From the NCBI GenBank assembly GCA_015478945.1, contig JABUQX010022225.1, positions 1-17,332 on the forward strand: a DNA stretch of 17,332 nt, read 5' to 3'. Both the position numbers and the translations under genes were made by a program. Positions 1 through 10,450 of this stretch are shown here, one piece after another. Positions within the stretch are counted from its first letter, which is position 1; every line of letters begins with the position of its first letter. Under the pieces are notes generated by a model that saw only the letters and a program-made list of their open reading frames with translations, had not been told where the DNA came from and searched no databases. This DNA is from Trachelipus rathkii (lineage: Eukaryota; Arthropoda; Malacostraca; Isopoda; Trachelipodidae).

Positions 1-2450
1 TTAGGTGGTGGTCTATCACCTGTCCATACTGGTCCTTCTCAACGTATATCTGGGCCACAGAATACTTATGTGACGGGTGGCCACGAGTGGGCAAATTGGC
101 CTGGGCCACAAATTGACCATGGTAATATCCACTTCTTTCCATGAGGACAAGCGTCAGCGTCGTACGGTATCATTTTCTATAGTCGGATAGATACTCACAA
201 TGGTTACAGGATAATCCCAAAAGGGCTATAGCCCTAAAGCTGAATGGACATATATATAATACTTATCAGCTGGCGCTTATCAAATTGACCTTTCCACTGT
301 ATAATTCCTTTGGGGCTAACATTGGAGAAAAGACGGATCAAGGTATCAATATAATAGCGCCTACACAAGTACCATCTCACTATCAATAAGGCGAAGCCTC
401 GGCTATAAGGAGTGGCCAAAAATTTACACGTGCGAAGCACCAAAATGAGCCTCCATGGTAATTACGCCACACAAGACGGTTGTGTCGTACAAACATTAGG
501 GTGGAGTATGCTCATGGGCAATCTGGTGTCGCCTCGCGTCTCTAACCTCCCGGGTGGCCGTCGCCAACCCTTTTGGTTCTTTCTGATAGGGTTGGCAAAA
601 ATTATGTCTGGTGACCAGAGGACCAACCACTTAGGTCGCTTGCCCAGATCAATTACTAATTGTAGGAATTCCACCCGCTCTCGCTGTAACATTAACTACT
701 CTTGCCTGGTTCTCCCATGATACATTATGTCTGCCTCACAACTCACACTTCTCGGTGCTCTCACTCATAGAAGACACTTTGCGCCTCGCATCCTGACACG
801 CTATATTCCATGATGTTCAAGGTCCCACTCACTGAATGTTAAGTTTCTAATAGTCTCCCAACATAGAGTCAAGAGTACAAAACAAGGCTGTTCTATACCG
901 CGCTCGATAGTCAAATAAGGTCAGGTGGGTTTTTCCGTCGCGCTTTCGCTAAGTGTGCTGGGGTTTGGTAGTACTCATTATATTCCTGCTTTCCGATATC
1001 TATACTACACACGATATCAGTCTATTATGTGCTTATACGGATGATTATATTCTATCTCCCTTCCTCCCTCAGAAATCCCGCACATTTTTAGCTGCCTCCC
1101 TCTTTGCTCTATTTATTTCAGCTAATCTCAGCCCGAATCCTATCACTAATACCTATATTATTAACAGAAGCCTTTGACTATTATGAGAGCGTTCTGTCTA
1201 TCTTAGTACACTCTCCTATTATCTATTTTTATGCATAGACTTCTCTCCACTTCACTTAACTCTATCTTATACCTACTTTATATTACCATCACCTATATCT
1301 CAGAGCGTGAGTATGTCTCTTTCTAGATAATTCCTTATCTAATATACAATCTTACTTCCTATAGGGTATTTCTTAGTTCTGATCTTAGCTGCTTTCATAT
1401 ACTACTACATATCATTCACTAGTGATGATAATCCTACATAATCTTTATCCGTACCTATATATCTATACATACTGTTTACCATATATTATACATTCAAATC
1501 TTTCTTCAGACTTCTATTTCCTTTCTTCTTTATTCCAAAATATACTATGTAAAGACAGCACGCTCCTTTTCTTCACCCCCGTGACTATTGCTATCATCTC
1601 ACGACCTTATTCATTTCTTATAAATCCGAGCCACTATATATAACATAATTTACTGTGTACTAGTACAGGTATACAGAACATCATTACTACTACGGCATAG
1701 CATATTATTACTAATTATTTGTCACTATTGTGTTCGTTAATATAGTCCAGAGCTACTACAGATACATACATGTTCGTATCAAAACTCGCTAAGGCATGAG
1801 ACGTTCATCGAGCTACACTGGCATATTGGGCAGGACAGTGTTAGCTCAAGGCTAATCTTCTGTACCTTGTAAACCGCTGTCCTGTGAAAGAACTCTGCTG
1901 TCTAATGGCTCTCTCGGTTGGAACCAGACCTCGAGATACACACCATACTTTTCTCTGGAACAGACCCTTTAAGACGATCTATAGATAACACCGTATATAC
2001 GCGCATGCCAGACATTCTATCTTACAGCAAGACAAAACTTTACGATTCGTGCTCAACGCATCCTGACAATGTGGCTACGGCCTCTTCCTACGGCCCATAG
2101 CACGTAGAGAGAAGTAGTACGGAGGCATGTAATCTTTGGGATATTGTATCTGCACGCGCAGATCCGAAGGCATTATGACGTAAATTGGGCCACATTCAAA
2201 GCACAAAATATTCATCTTTCCTCTTCTTCCCGCGCCGGACATCATGAGGTCTTGAGGGGCCAGTGACAGTAATCGCGAGGTCAAGAACTGAGTTTGTGTG
2301 GGTCCGCCACGCGCATCTAATTTGTGTTGTGTCGCTTCTTGATGTTAGTACTAAGTTGGTGGATGGATGGACAGAGGGAGTCGGAAGCACCATCGAAACA
2401 AGAGAGTATGAAGTTGGGGATGATAGTGGGAAGTCCCCATCTTACTTTTA
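1..2450. other. Unrecognised region without a supportable gene
   Basis: Mixed-composition DNA with only short open frames (about 100 codons or fewer) in all frames. Roughly 960-1700 is T-rich and pyrimidine-biased on the plus strand, with many TAT, CTA and CTT words. I recognise no domain with confidence. Two weak resemblances are recorded elsewhere: a LINE-like hydrophobic stretch near 1080-1160 and a MADF-like stretch near 500-690. No long tandem repeat, tRNA or poly(A)-tailed structure was seen. It may be old, unrecognisable transposon remains. Confidence 0.5.
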
Positions 2451-2609
2451 GGGATCCGCATATTTTTTCCATGGAAGATTCACCATTTTTTTGCAGGGTG
2501 TGAGTGTTAATACTATGATTATCTTTTTTACAAAAATTGCACTTTTTCTAAAATTGGAAAGGTAAAAAAATTATAATTTTTTTCAGGTGTATGCACCACC
2601 AGCAAGGGC

Positions 2610-3300
2610 GCACACAATTGAAGGGAAAAAGAGAGTTTTATGGAAATGAGGAAAGAGATTAATGTAGGTAAGGTCAGTTAGAGAAAATGTAGAAACTAGA
2701 GTTTTGAGGCATTGAAAACAAACAAACAAACAAAGGTCAGTCGCTCAAAGGCAACTCTGCTAGCATTAACCTTTTGTTGTTGAGGGGTCGTCTTTCAAAT
2801 TGAAAGGAGTAAAAATGAGAATTGTCGGCAAGATTAGATAGTAGACAAGTGACAGATAGATCATTAATAAAAAGTAGATCCCTGAGGATCGAACCACTAT
2901 TAATAGATTTAAATGATGAACGATAACCATCCACGTCATCAGCTATGGAGCGACCGGAAAGAAAATCAGCGATTACATAAAGAAAAATATCAAAAGACGT
3001 AATTTCGGAAAGGAAAGCTTTGCGCCCGACTCTTAACGAATGCTTTCCATATGTCTAGCCCCAAACAAAAAGATTCACCGACGTGCCGAAGAGCTGAGAA
3101 CCAAGAAGCAGAAAGAGAAGGGAAAGAGGACAACTAGTCCAGAGTTTCTTACGAATGTCATAATGGTGATCAGACATACGATTAGGAGAAATGAGATGTA
3201 TCCTAATCTTTCCGTCAAGGAAAAATTCGAAAACTTTAGAAAGAACAAAAGTTAAAGCCATAAGCCGATAGATAAAGAATTGGGAGGGGACTCCTTCTAC
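2610..3300 (-). pseudogene. Decayed Jockey-type non-LTR retrotransposon reverse transcriptase fragment
   Basis: On the minus strand, successive frames spell a non-LTR RT in the correct order. Near 3246 comes VLSKVFEFFLDGKI, followed by LISPNRMSDHHYDIRKK, which matches the family's fingers pattern of the type VLSKVFE..L...LLSD.QYGFRK. At about 2960-2905 comes DFLSGRSIADDVDGYRSS then SINSG. Next is LFINDL, and at about 2840-2800 comes LADNSHFYSFQFERRP, the equivalent of the YADDSTL..SFQFERRP catalytic block with one catalytic Asp changed to Asn. Near 2715-2690 there is FNASK. In-frame stops, frameshifts and deletions are numerous, and the GVPQGS segment after INSG is missing, so it cannot be functional. 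A (CAAA)n slippage tract at about 2717-2737 replaces sequence expected just before FNASK. Endonuclease and 3' end are not seen. Clade assignment is from memory of the motif pattern. Confidence 0.65.
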
Positions 3301-3374
3301 GGCACAGGCTGAATTAGCAAGCGTTTCCAACAAAAAGGGAAGGTAGAAGTGGAAAGACAAAAACATAATCTATC

Positions 3375-3376
<2 letters not shown>

Positions 3377-3449
<73 letters not shown>
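3377..3449. repeat. (TA)n microsatellite
   Basis: Uninterrupted TA dinucleotides, about 36 units. With the following GA tract it forms a compound microsatellite separated by only 13 bases. It lies just outside the 5' side of the minus-strand Jockey-type RT fragment. Confidence 0.97.
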
Positions 3450-3452
<3 letters not shown>

Positions 3453-3457
3453 GAGTG

Positions 3458-3647
<190 letters not shown>

Positions 3648-3740
3648 TAATATATTTTTGTGACTAACTAATAAAATAAAATTGCAAGTAACCTCCACCA
3701 AGACCTTTTTTATATTCAAGCAAAAGCCAAAATTTACCTT

Positions 3741-3965
3741 ATAATAATAATAATAATAAATAATAATGATAATAAAGATAGTAATAATAATAGCAATAAT
3801 AATAATAAAAGCAATAATATAATAATAATAATAATATAACTAATGCAAATGCTAATAACAATAATAGTAATAACAGTAATAACACTAAAACTAAAGCTAA
3901 CAGTATTAGTGCTGAAGAAACATTTCACATTATATCAATACTATGCAAAATGGTATTTAATATAA

Positions 3966-3998
<33 letters not shown>

Positions 3999-4228
3999 TA
4001 CTAATAATAATAATAATGACGATAATAATAAAAATAATAATAATAATTAAAATAATAAAAAAAATAATAATAATATAATAAAATAATAATATATATAAAT
4101 ATAATAAAATAATAAAATAATAATAAAAAAATAATAATAATAATAATAATAATAATATAATAATAATAATAAAAATAACGAATGATAATAATAAAAATAA
4201 ATAATAAAAAATAATAAAATAATAATAA

Positions 4229-4289
<61 letters not shown>
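3741..4289. repeat. (AAT)n-rich trinucleotide microsatellite block
   Basis: About 550 bp dominated by AAT/ATA trinucleotides, pure from about 4222 to 4289 and degenerate elsewhere, with a (CTA)n sub-block at about 3968-4002. It ends two bases before the candidate polyadenylation signal of the transposase, so it forms the immediate 3' flank of that gene. Confidence 0.95.
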
Positions 4290-4290
4290 G

Positions 4291-4296
4291 TTTATT
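4291..4296 (-). promoter_or_regulatory. Candidate polyadenylation signal of the transposase
   Basis: The minus strand reads AATAAA here, 9 bases after the TGA stop codon (4308-4306). The position is tight but plausible for a P-element-like transcript. It borders the AAT-rich block, where such hexamers arise easily by chance, so the call is tentative. Confidence 0.35.
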
Positions 4297-4305
4297 TCTA
4301 TTAAT

Positions 4306-6549
4306 TCAAAAAAACTTTAGTTTCTTTGTTTTATCAGAAACTTTTGAAAAGTTAATATCATTATAAAACTTCAAGCTATAATATATCCTAATGTTTACAA
4401 ATTTCCGTAATGCAAAATTTTCTACTCTTGGTGAACAAAAATTATAATTGAGCTCTTTTAACTTATTTGCTAAGTAAGTTGTTATATTATTGTTCATGCA
4501 TACAACATTAAATTCTTTACAAAATATTGCTTCACAAGCTTTAAAAAAAGAAAAAAATTTATTTGAACAAAAAGTTAAACCCTGATCAGCCGGTAAATGC
4601 TCATACTGTTTAATTTGCAAAAACATATTTTCTCTAATTTCTTCATTGAAAGAAGTTAGGTCACACACTGAACACACTTTTTCTTTATGAAAATGTAATA
4701 TTTTTTTGGCGAGAAGTCCACAAACATACCTCATGCCATTAACTTCCTCAAAATTATCTAGGTTTGTCAAAGGGAAAGTAACATTGTAAGAATGATCTAA
4801 ACTTAAAACACTAGCGTTCCCCATTGCATGATCATCCTGCTTAAACATAGCTGAAGAAAGAAAATTGTGTGTCTCGTCCGCTTCACAGTTTTTGGATTCA
4901 GCAAATCTGACAAGAGAATTAATTGCTGCTCTCTGAAACAAAGCTTCAAACTGAGCACATGTTGGATTATCGCTCCAACCGCCTGCTCCTCTAATATCGC
5001 CAAAACAATTTTCTAGCGGATCTTGACACAATCTGCGAGTGTATATATATTTGAAATTATAATTCTGCAATTCCTTTAATAACTCAGTAATACCATTAAT
5101 TGCCTGAATCCATCCTTGTACAAACCTAAATCGTGCAGTAACCATATTTTGTCCTCTATATATCTTCCACCCTTGAATCCACAATTTCATATGAGAAAGA
5201 TATTCCCAAGCTACATTTCCAATTCTCAATTCTTGATGGAAAGGTGTCCTTTTCCTTTGCAAAGGGGAAGAATTTAAAATATCAAATAATGTGTTCATTT
5301 TTAAACAAAATTTCTCCGTCGCAAAACTATTTTTATCAATTTTATCTTCCTTCCGCAATAATTCCAAAGCCTTTGATACAGACCGACTTAATATCTGAGA
5401 AGCAAGTTTAACTTTCATTTTAGCACCAAATGGTGCTAATCTTACATGAGCATTGGTTACCTTTGGTATGAGTGGAAAATTACCATTTATTTTAAAATTA
5501 TAAGCTGCACATATGTATTTCCATTCTACAATGCCTTCATATGTTGAGATGCAGTTAGCATAAAAGGCATTTCTTGTACTTTTTAGCAAATGTGGAACGT
5601 CGGGAATGACAAAGATTTTTTCTTTTTCATTATTTTCGCCTTTAAATAGAAAGTAAGGCTTGCAGCTTGTTACTCCTAAAGTTTTAAATAATAGGGAGAA
5701 ATTGCTTGCTTGGTCGGTTGTAATGCACACAACTTTAAGCCCAATTTCATCCAATTTAAAAAGACATTCATGTAGCAAAGGCTTCAAAATGTTTAATTTA
5801 ACAGGCCCAGAACTAAAAACGTATCCAATTAGCTGGCGAAAATTCCCACTGATACCTCTTATCATAAAACATAGTGCTGAAGATGCTGGCAAGCAATTCC
5901 TCCGTTCGTTCCCAAAATCTTCAAACCCAGCTATATACTCGCCCCGAACTTTAAACAATAAATTTTTCTTAAGGTGGATTTCATCCATTAGTAAGACCAC
6001 GCATCTATCCATTCCTTGCAATTTTTTAACAACGTTCTTTATGTTATGAAATAACTGATGATGAAAACCCGGGTTTACAGAAGATGCTCGAAGAAATCTG
6101 ACTAAGGTGTCAACAGACGGTAATTTAAGCATTTTTCTAAGAAGTTTATAAGCTTTCGGGGATTTCAGGTATAAAGGTAAGCATAAGTTCTTCATTGTTT
6201 CAGTCCACTTCTGTTTTTTATTAAGTTGGGAGTTGAGCAGTTCAGTCAGGAAAAGAGGTAAATGTTTGCCGCAGAACTCAATTACATCTTTTTTGGTTAC
6301 ACTTTTCTTGTGAAGTTTTCTCTCCTTTAATTTTAAATGTAAAAATTTATTTCTCTTCTTTAAATACCTATTGTGGCAAGTTTTTTGATGGATCAATTTT
6401 TTTAGCCGAATCTTCCTTGGCGTTCTGTCGTTGTTATTAAAGCATTGTGTGCCAACTTCTCTTATCGGAAATTGAACTTCGCCGTCAGATACTGGGGAAC
6501 ACTTGAATGGAAATGCTGAGTCGAATCTGTTGAGAATATCTCGGAAGAA
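4306..6549 (-). CDS. P-element/THAP9-like DDE transposase, near-complete catalytic exon, partial at the 5' end
   Basis: A 696-codon frame (4306-6396, counted from a TTG codon taken as residue 1) that stays open for 51 more codons to 6549 (stop TAA at 6552-6550). P-element-family transposases cut and paste DNA in the nucleus with an RNase H-like core interrupted by a GTP-binding insertion. The upstream extension holds TPRKIRLKK, the basic linker typical before the family's coiled-coil region. KWTETMKNLCLPLYLKSP (63-80) and KLPSVDTLVRFL (91-102) match the N-terminal helical part. The likely catalytic triad is D138 (LLMDEIHLKK), D228 (ITTDQASNF) and E462 (DPLENCFGDIR, followed by GGWSDNPTCAQF). 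DVPHLLKSTRNAF (266-278) is the conserved motif within the GTP-binding insertion. YVCGLLAKKI (557-566) with VCSVC (574-578) and FVNIRIYYSLK (666-676) form the expected C-terminal block. There are no internal stops or frameshifts. The first true ATG is codon 68 and no THAP zinc finger is visible, so a 5' exon is either spliced on from elsewhere or lost. Family identity is firm; activity is unknown. Confidence 0.9.
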   Translation of the reverse strand, partial: FFRDILNRFDSAFPFKCSPVSDGEVQFPIREVGTQCFNNNDRTPRKIRLKKLIHQKTCHNRYLKKRNKFLHLKLKERKLHKKSVTKKDVIEFCGKHLPLFLTELLNSQLNKKQKWTETMKNLCLPLYLKSPKAYKLLRKMLKLPSVDTLVRFLRASSVNPGFHHQLFHNIKNVVKKLQGMDRCVVLLMDEIHLKKNLLFKVRGEYIAGFEDFGNERRNCLPASSALCFMIRGISGNFRQLIGYVFSSGPVKLNILKPLLHECLFKLDEIGLKVVCITTDQASNFSLLFKTLGVTSCKPYFLFKGENNEKEKIFVIPDVPHLLKSTRNAFYANCISTYEGIVEWKYICAAYNFKINGNFPLIPKVTNAHVRLAPFGAKMKVKLASQILSRSVSKALELLRKEDKIDKNSFATEKFCLKMNTLFDILNSSPLQRKRTPFHQELRIGNVAWEYLSHMKLWIQGWKIYRGQNMVTARFRFVQGWIQAINGITELLKELQNYNFKYIYTRRLCQDPLENCFGDIRGAGGWSDNPTCAQFEALFQRAAINSLVRFAESKNCEADETHNFLSSAMFKQDDHAMGNASVLSLDHSYNVTFPLTNLDNFEEVNGMRYVCGLLAKKILHFHKEKVCSVCDLTSFNEEIRENMFLQIKQYEHLPADQGLTFCSNKFFSFFKACEAIFCKEFNVVCMNNNITTYLANKLKELNYNFCSPRVENFALRKFVNIRIYYSLKFYNDINFSKVSDKTKKLKFF
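6491..6508 (-). promoter_or_regulatory. Candidate 3' splice site (acceptor) for the transposase exon
   Basis: The minus strand reads a pyrimidine-rich stretch ending in TTCCCCAG, with the AG at 6493-6492 and the first exon base at 6491. Splicing here would enter the transposase frame after the first base of a GTA codon (phase 1) and keep the TPRKIRLKK linker. Weaker alternatives lie upstream, with ACAG and TCAG ends at about 6527 and 6517. The site would explain why no ATG exists in the 5' extension. It is inferred from sequence alone. Confidence 0.35.
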
Positions 6550-6550
6550 T

Positions 6551-6586
6551 TATATATATATATATATATTTAATATATATATATAA
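6551..6586. repeat. Short AT-rich microsatellite tract
   Basis: Two (TA)n runs separated by TTTAA directly upstream of the open transposase frame. The in-frame stop TAA that ends the open frame lies at the edge of this tract, so the tract may have expanded into or replaced intron or 5' sequence. Confidence 0.85.
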
Positions 6587-6589
6587 TGA

Positions 6590-8370
6590 TACACTCACCT
6601 CCACTCCACCCAGGAGTATATGTCGGTGATTGATTAGAGGCTGCAGAGGATAGTATGTTGACTGAATATATATATAACTCACATAAGTGATCTCACGAAT
6701 AATTACACTAATATGTAATATATATATAGTAACGCTTAATAGTATTGCTTTCTTCGAGATCTGTGCCGTCTCTCCTTATTCTCACCAAGCTGGGTGTAAG
6801 GTGCGTGACGGTGATCTTGACAGAGAGAAAAAATCAATCACTGCAGTAACGTGCACGAGAGGAGGGATGCTACAAAGTCGAAAAGAAAGCCCACCCTGCA
6901 GATCACTTAAGACGAGCATCTGCTGTAACCTAAAATGAGTGATATAATCCCAACTTTGAGGAGTCTCGTGAGTGTGGCCTATATATATATGCACCATGGA
7001 GAGTGGTAGATGAGTTCCGTCAATGTAAGGGTCTTAACATCATGGGAACCGACCCAACCATGCCCCATACAACTCATGATCTCGATCATCACTATATGCA
7101 CATGTGTGTGTCTTCATATAAACTCACTATTATGAACCTCTCACTCCAGAACATTAACCTTCAGCTTAGTATGATATCAAGATCCACTATTTGTTTGTTC
7201 GGGATCTCTCGAGAATTATTGTCAGTCATGCACCATAAGTCTATCAATACTAACCGGTCAATGATGTGCAGCGGAAGGAGTCTTGTTGTGAGACATGGCC
7301 CCTTAACAAACACCAGAGACTCGAGTGTGTCCTTTTCCTAGCATGACGCAAACCAATCTCCACATATACTTATCCAATACTTTCTCTCACTTCTAGCACT
7401 CGTGTGAGTGGTATCTTGCCCCACAAAGAAACGTTTTTTTTTTTGAGTTTTAGTGTATCAGAAGAAGCCACCACGGCTCACAAAGCGGCCCACAACTGGG
7501 TTGAAAAAATCAACACCAAACGTCAAATGAATATTTAAATAGCGAGAATAGTGAATTAGTGAGCAGAATAAAAAAAATAATAAAAATAACACAGATTACA
7601 TCCTTGCATATTATAAGGTCTCTAGTATTTATACGTAACAAATCAAATATTGAGAATATTCACCCCTTGTATTATATATATATAAGAGAGAGTTTTACTA
7701 CTAAGTGGGTTAAGATTTCAATAAACTGGGTGATAAAGATACCTCTTTTGACAGGTATATCTAGAGCTAGTAACAGTAGTCAATATGCACGGCGAGGAAT
7801 AGAGGCGTGTATCGCCTGGGTAAGATACACCAGAAGCCACTAGCAGCGAAGAGTACCTCGGGAGAGTGAGTGATCTAGGGCCTATTAAAGATTGCAGAAG
7901 GGGTCTTCCGCTCGACATATAGTTGACTGTAGAGAGTTATGTGTGTGGCCATACGGAATGGAGGAGACGTGCAAGTTCATTCCTAAGCACCGTCGTGATA
8001 AAGCGCTCTGCTCGTCGGCATATTGGAGAGGCATATATATATAGACCACTCCCGATTAGATGTGGTCTTTATATATATTTTCTAAGTTTCGTCCTCTCTG
8101 AACAAATTCGTCCAGCGTTCTTGCCAATAAGATCGAAAAACCTTGTCGGAGAACAGGATAAGCAATCGTTGAAGTGCCGGGTAGGCCCTTCGTCGAATTG
8201 GCATCCGGAAGGTACCTGGGATCGTGGAAATCGAACTCCGAATATGAGCGAGACGAGGTGGCCATTTTGCGGCACCTATACTGTCAGCGATTTCATTTCC
8301 TAGTTACCCTACTGAAGAGGGTACAGATCATTATATATATATGTTTATATACTTATACTGGGAATTATCA
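6590..8370. other. Unrecognised region without a supportable gene
   Basis: About 1.8 kb in which open frames stay near or below 126 codons and none shows a domain I recognise. Short (TA)n runs lie at about 6667-6676, 6718-6728, 6980-6990, 7674-7684, 8033-8042, 8071-8078 and 8332-8342, and a T-run at about 7434-7444. I searched the minus strand specifically for a THAP zinc finger (C..C ... C..H plus AVPTIF-like motif) to complete the transposase and found none. About 8100-8290 is more GC-balanced and has overlapping open frames on both strands (about 125 codons plus, 69 codons minus), but I cannot identify a product. Confidence 0.5.
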
Positions 8371-8371
8371 G

Positions 8372-8731
8372 CCGAGAAATTGCTGCACAGCAGATACCAT
8401 TGTGTTTTTAGAATAAGGGGTTTTAAACGCTTGTAGCGCGCTGAGCGAATCTGAATAAATGGCATAAGAGTGATCTTTGTTAAGGATTAGAATTTGAGAA
8501 AGCGCAGTCATTATAGCCATTAATTCTGCTGGGAAAATTGAAGCATGAGGGGGGGAGGGTATGGGAAAGGTTGCGATCAGGAAAGACAGCATATGCGCCC
8601 ACACTGTTCCCAGTTTTAGAGCCATCAATAAATACTGGAGTAAACTCATCATGAACTACGGACTGAGACAGGAATGATGCCTTTAACAAGGCAGCAGAAT
8701 GGCTAAATTTGGAAAGAGAGGTTAGAGCCAA
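8372..8731 (-). pseudogene. RNase H domain fragment of a non-LTR retrotransposon, frameshifted
   Basis: Minus-strand coding remains of the C-terminal RNase H domain found in I/Loa/Jockey-related LINE ORF2 proteins, where it degrades the RNA strand of the RNA-DNA hybrid. The first frame gives FTPVFIDGSKTGNSVGAYAV and LSHTLPP. A second frame gives HASIFPAELMAI and YAIYSDSLSALQAF. The three acidic residues expected for the fold are present (Asp of IDGS, Glu of PAEL, Asp of YSDS), but on different frames. The shift falls at a run of seven G on the plus strand (8549-8555), a slippage-prone site. The fragment is cut near 8740, where the repeated sequence begins, and ends at a stop after QQFLG. It is non-functional unless the shift is a sequencing error, and even then the RT half is missing. 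Confidence 0.75.
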
Positions 8732-8743
8732 GCAAATGGTGGG

Positions 8744-9204
8744 AGAAAATTAACAAAAGAATAGAAAAGGTTAACATTGAATTCAACAAATAGTAAAATA
8801 TAAATATACCCAAGTGAAAGATTTGTGAAATGCTATTTTTGGTCACAAACAATGGCTCACAGGGAATAGAAAGACTACTGAAAATATTCTCAAACTATTC
8901 AAAAGTTGCCCTGTAACACAACCAATTCATAATCACAAAACTAAGATGCTCCCTAATTGGGGAGAAAATTTCTGAGAGCCCTGTCAGTAGAACACTTACT
9001 AAATCAAATCTTAAATAGCCTTTCAAATCCAAGATCAAACAAGACAACATAGTGAAATATTTACATACCCAAATAATATAGAGATGAAGATAAAATTTTA
9101 CATTGCTCATTAGCCAAATTCACACTTACTGGGTTTCAAATGAGTATTATTTGCATCCACAGTCCTGTGTTGTAATTCTGTTGAAGCCACTTACACAGCT
9201 CATC
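8744..9204. repeat. Repeat unit copy 1 (5'-truncated)
   Basis: The first of three closely similar copies of a non-coding unit. It shares with the others the block around AAGGTTAACATTGAATT, the anchor TTGCCCTGTAACAC (about 8905), and the 3' end CCTGTGTTGTAATTCTGTTG then ACAGCTCATCT. Unlike copies 2 and 3 it lacks the first ~165 bp of the unit and instead abuts the RNase H fragment. It is followed by an AT tract. Confidence 0.9.
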
Positions 9205-10016
<812 letters not shown>

Positions 10017-10069
<53 letters not shown>

Positions 10070-10305
10070 AAATAATATTATATTATATATACTTATATTT
10101 TATAGTATATATATTAATAGTATATAATAAATATGATATATCTATTATATATATATAGTAATAAATATATATATATAGTATATATATATTTATATATATA
10201 TATAATATATATATTTATTATATATATTATATTATATATTATTAATTAATATCATAAATTATATATTTTTTATAAAGACATATATACATATATATATATA
10301 TATAT

Positions 10306-10365
<60 letters not shown>

Positions 10366-10450
10366 ATATATAATATATTATATATATTATATAATATATT
10401 ATTATATATATATATATATAATATATATAATATATACTTATAATAATATA
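10017..10450. repeat. AT-rich microsatellite tract between copies 2 and 3
   Basis: About 430 bp of A and T with few other bases. Perfect TA runs lie at about 10018-10057 and 10312-10363; the remainder is an irregular mixture of TATA, ATTA and AATAT words. Confidence 0.95.

Noticed and set aside
462..692. Minus-strand stretch resembling a MADF domain (LVLWSPDIIFANPIRKNQKGW)
   Set aside because: Only the Leu-Trp and a later Trp fit the pattern, spacing is poor and there is no supporting context.
5660..6049. 129-codon frame on the plus strand
   Set aside because: It is the antisense shadow of the conserved transposase core and shows no domain of its own.
6590..8370. A THAP zinc-finger exon upstream of the transposase
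   Set aside because: No minus-strand frame shows the C..C...C..H spacing or the AVPTIF-like motif.
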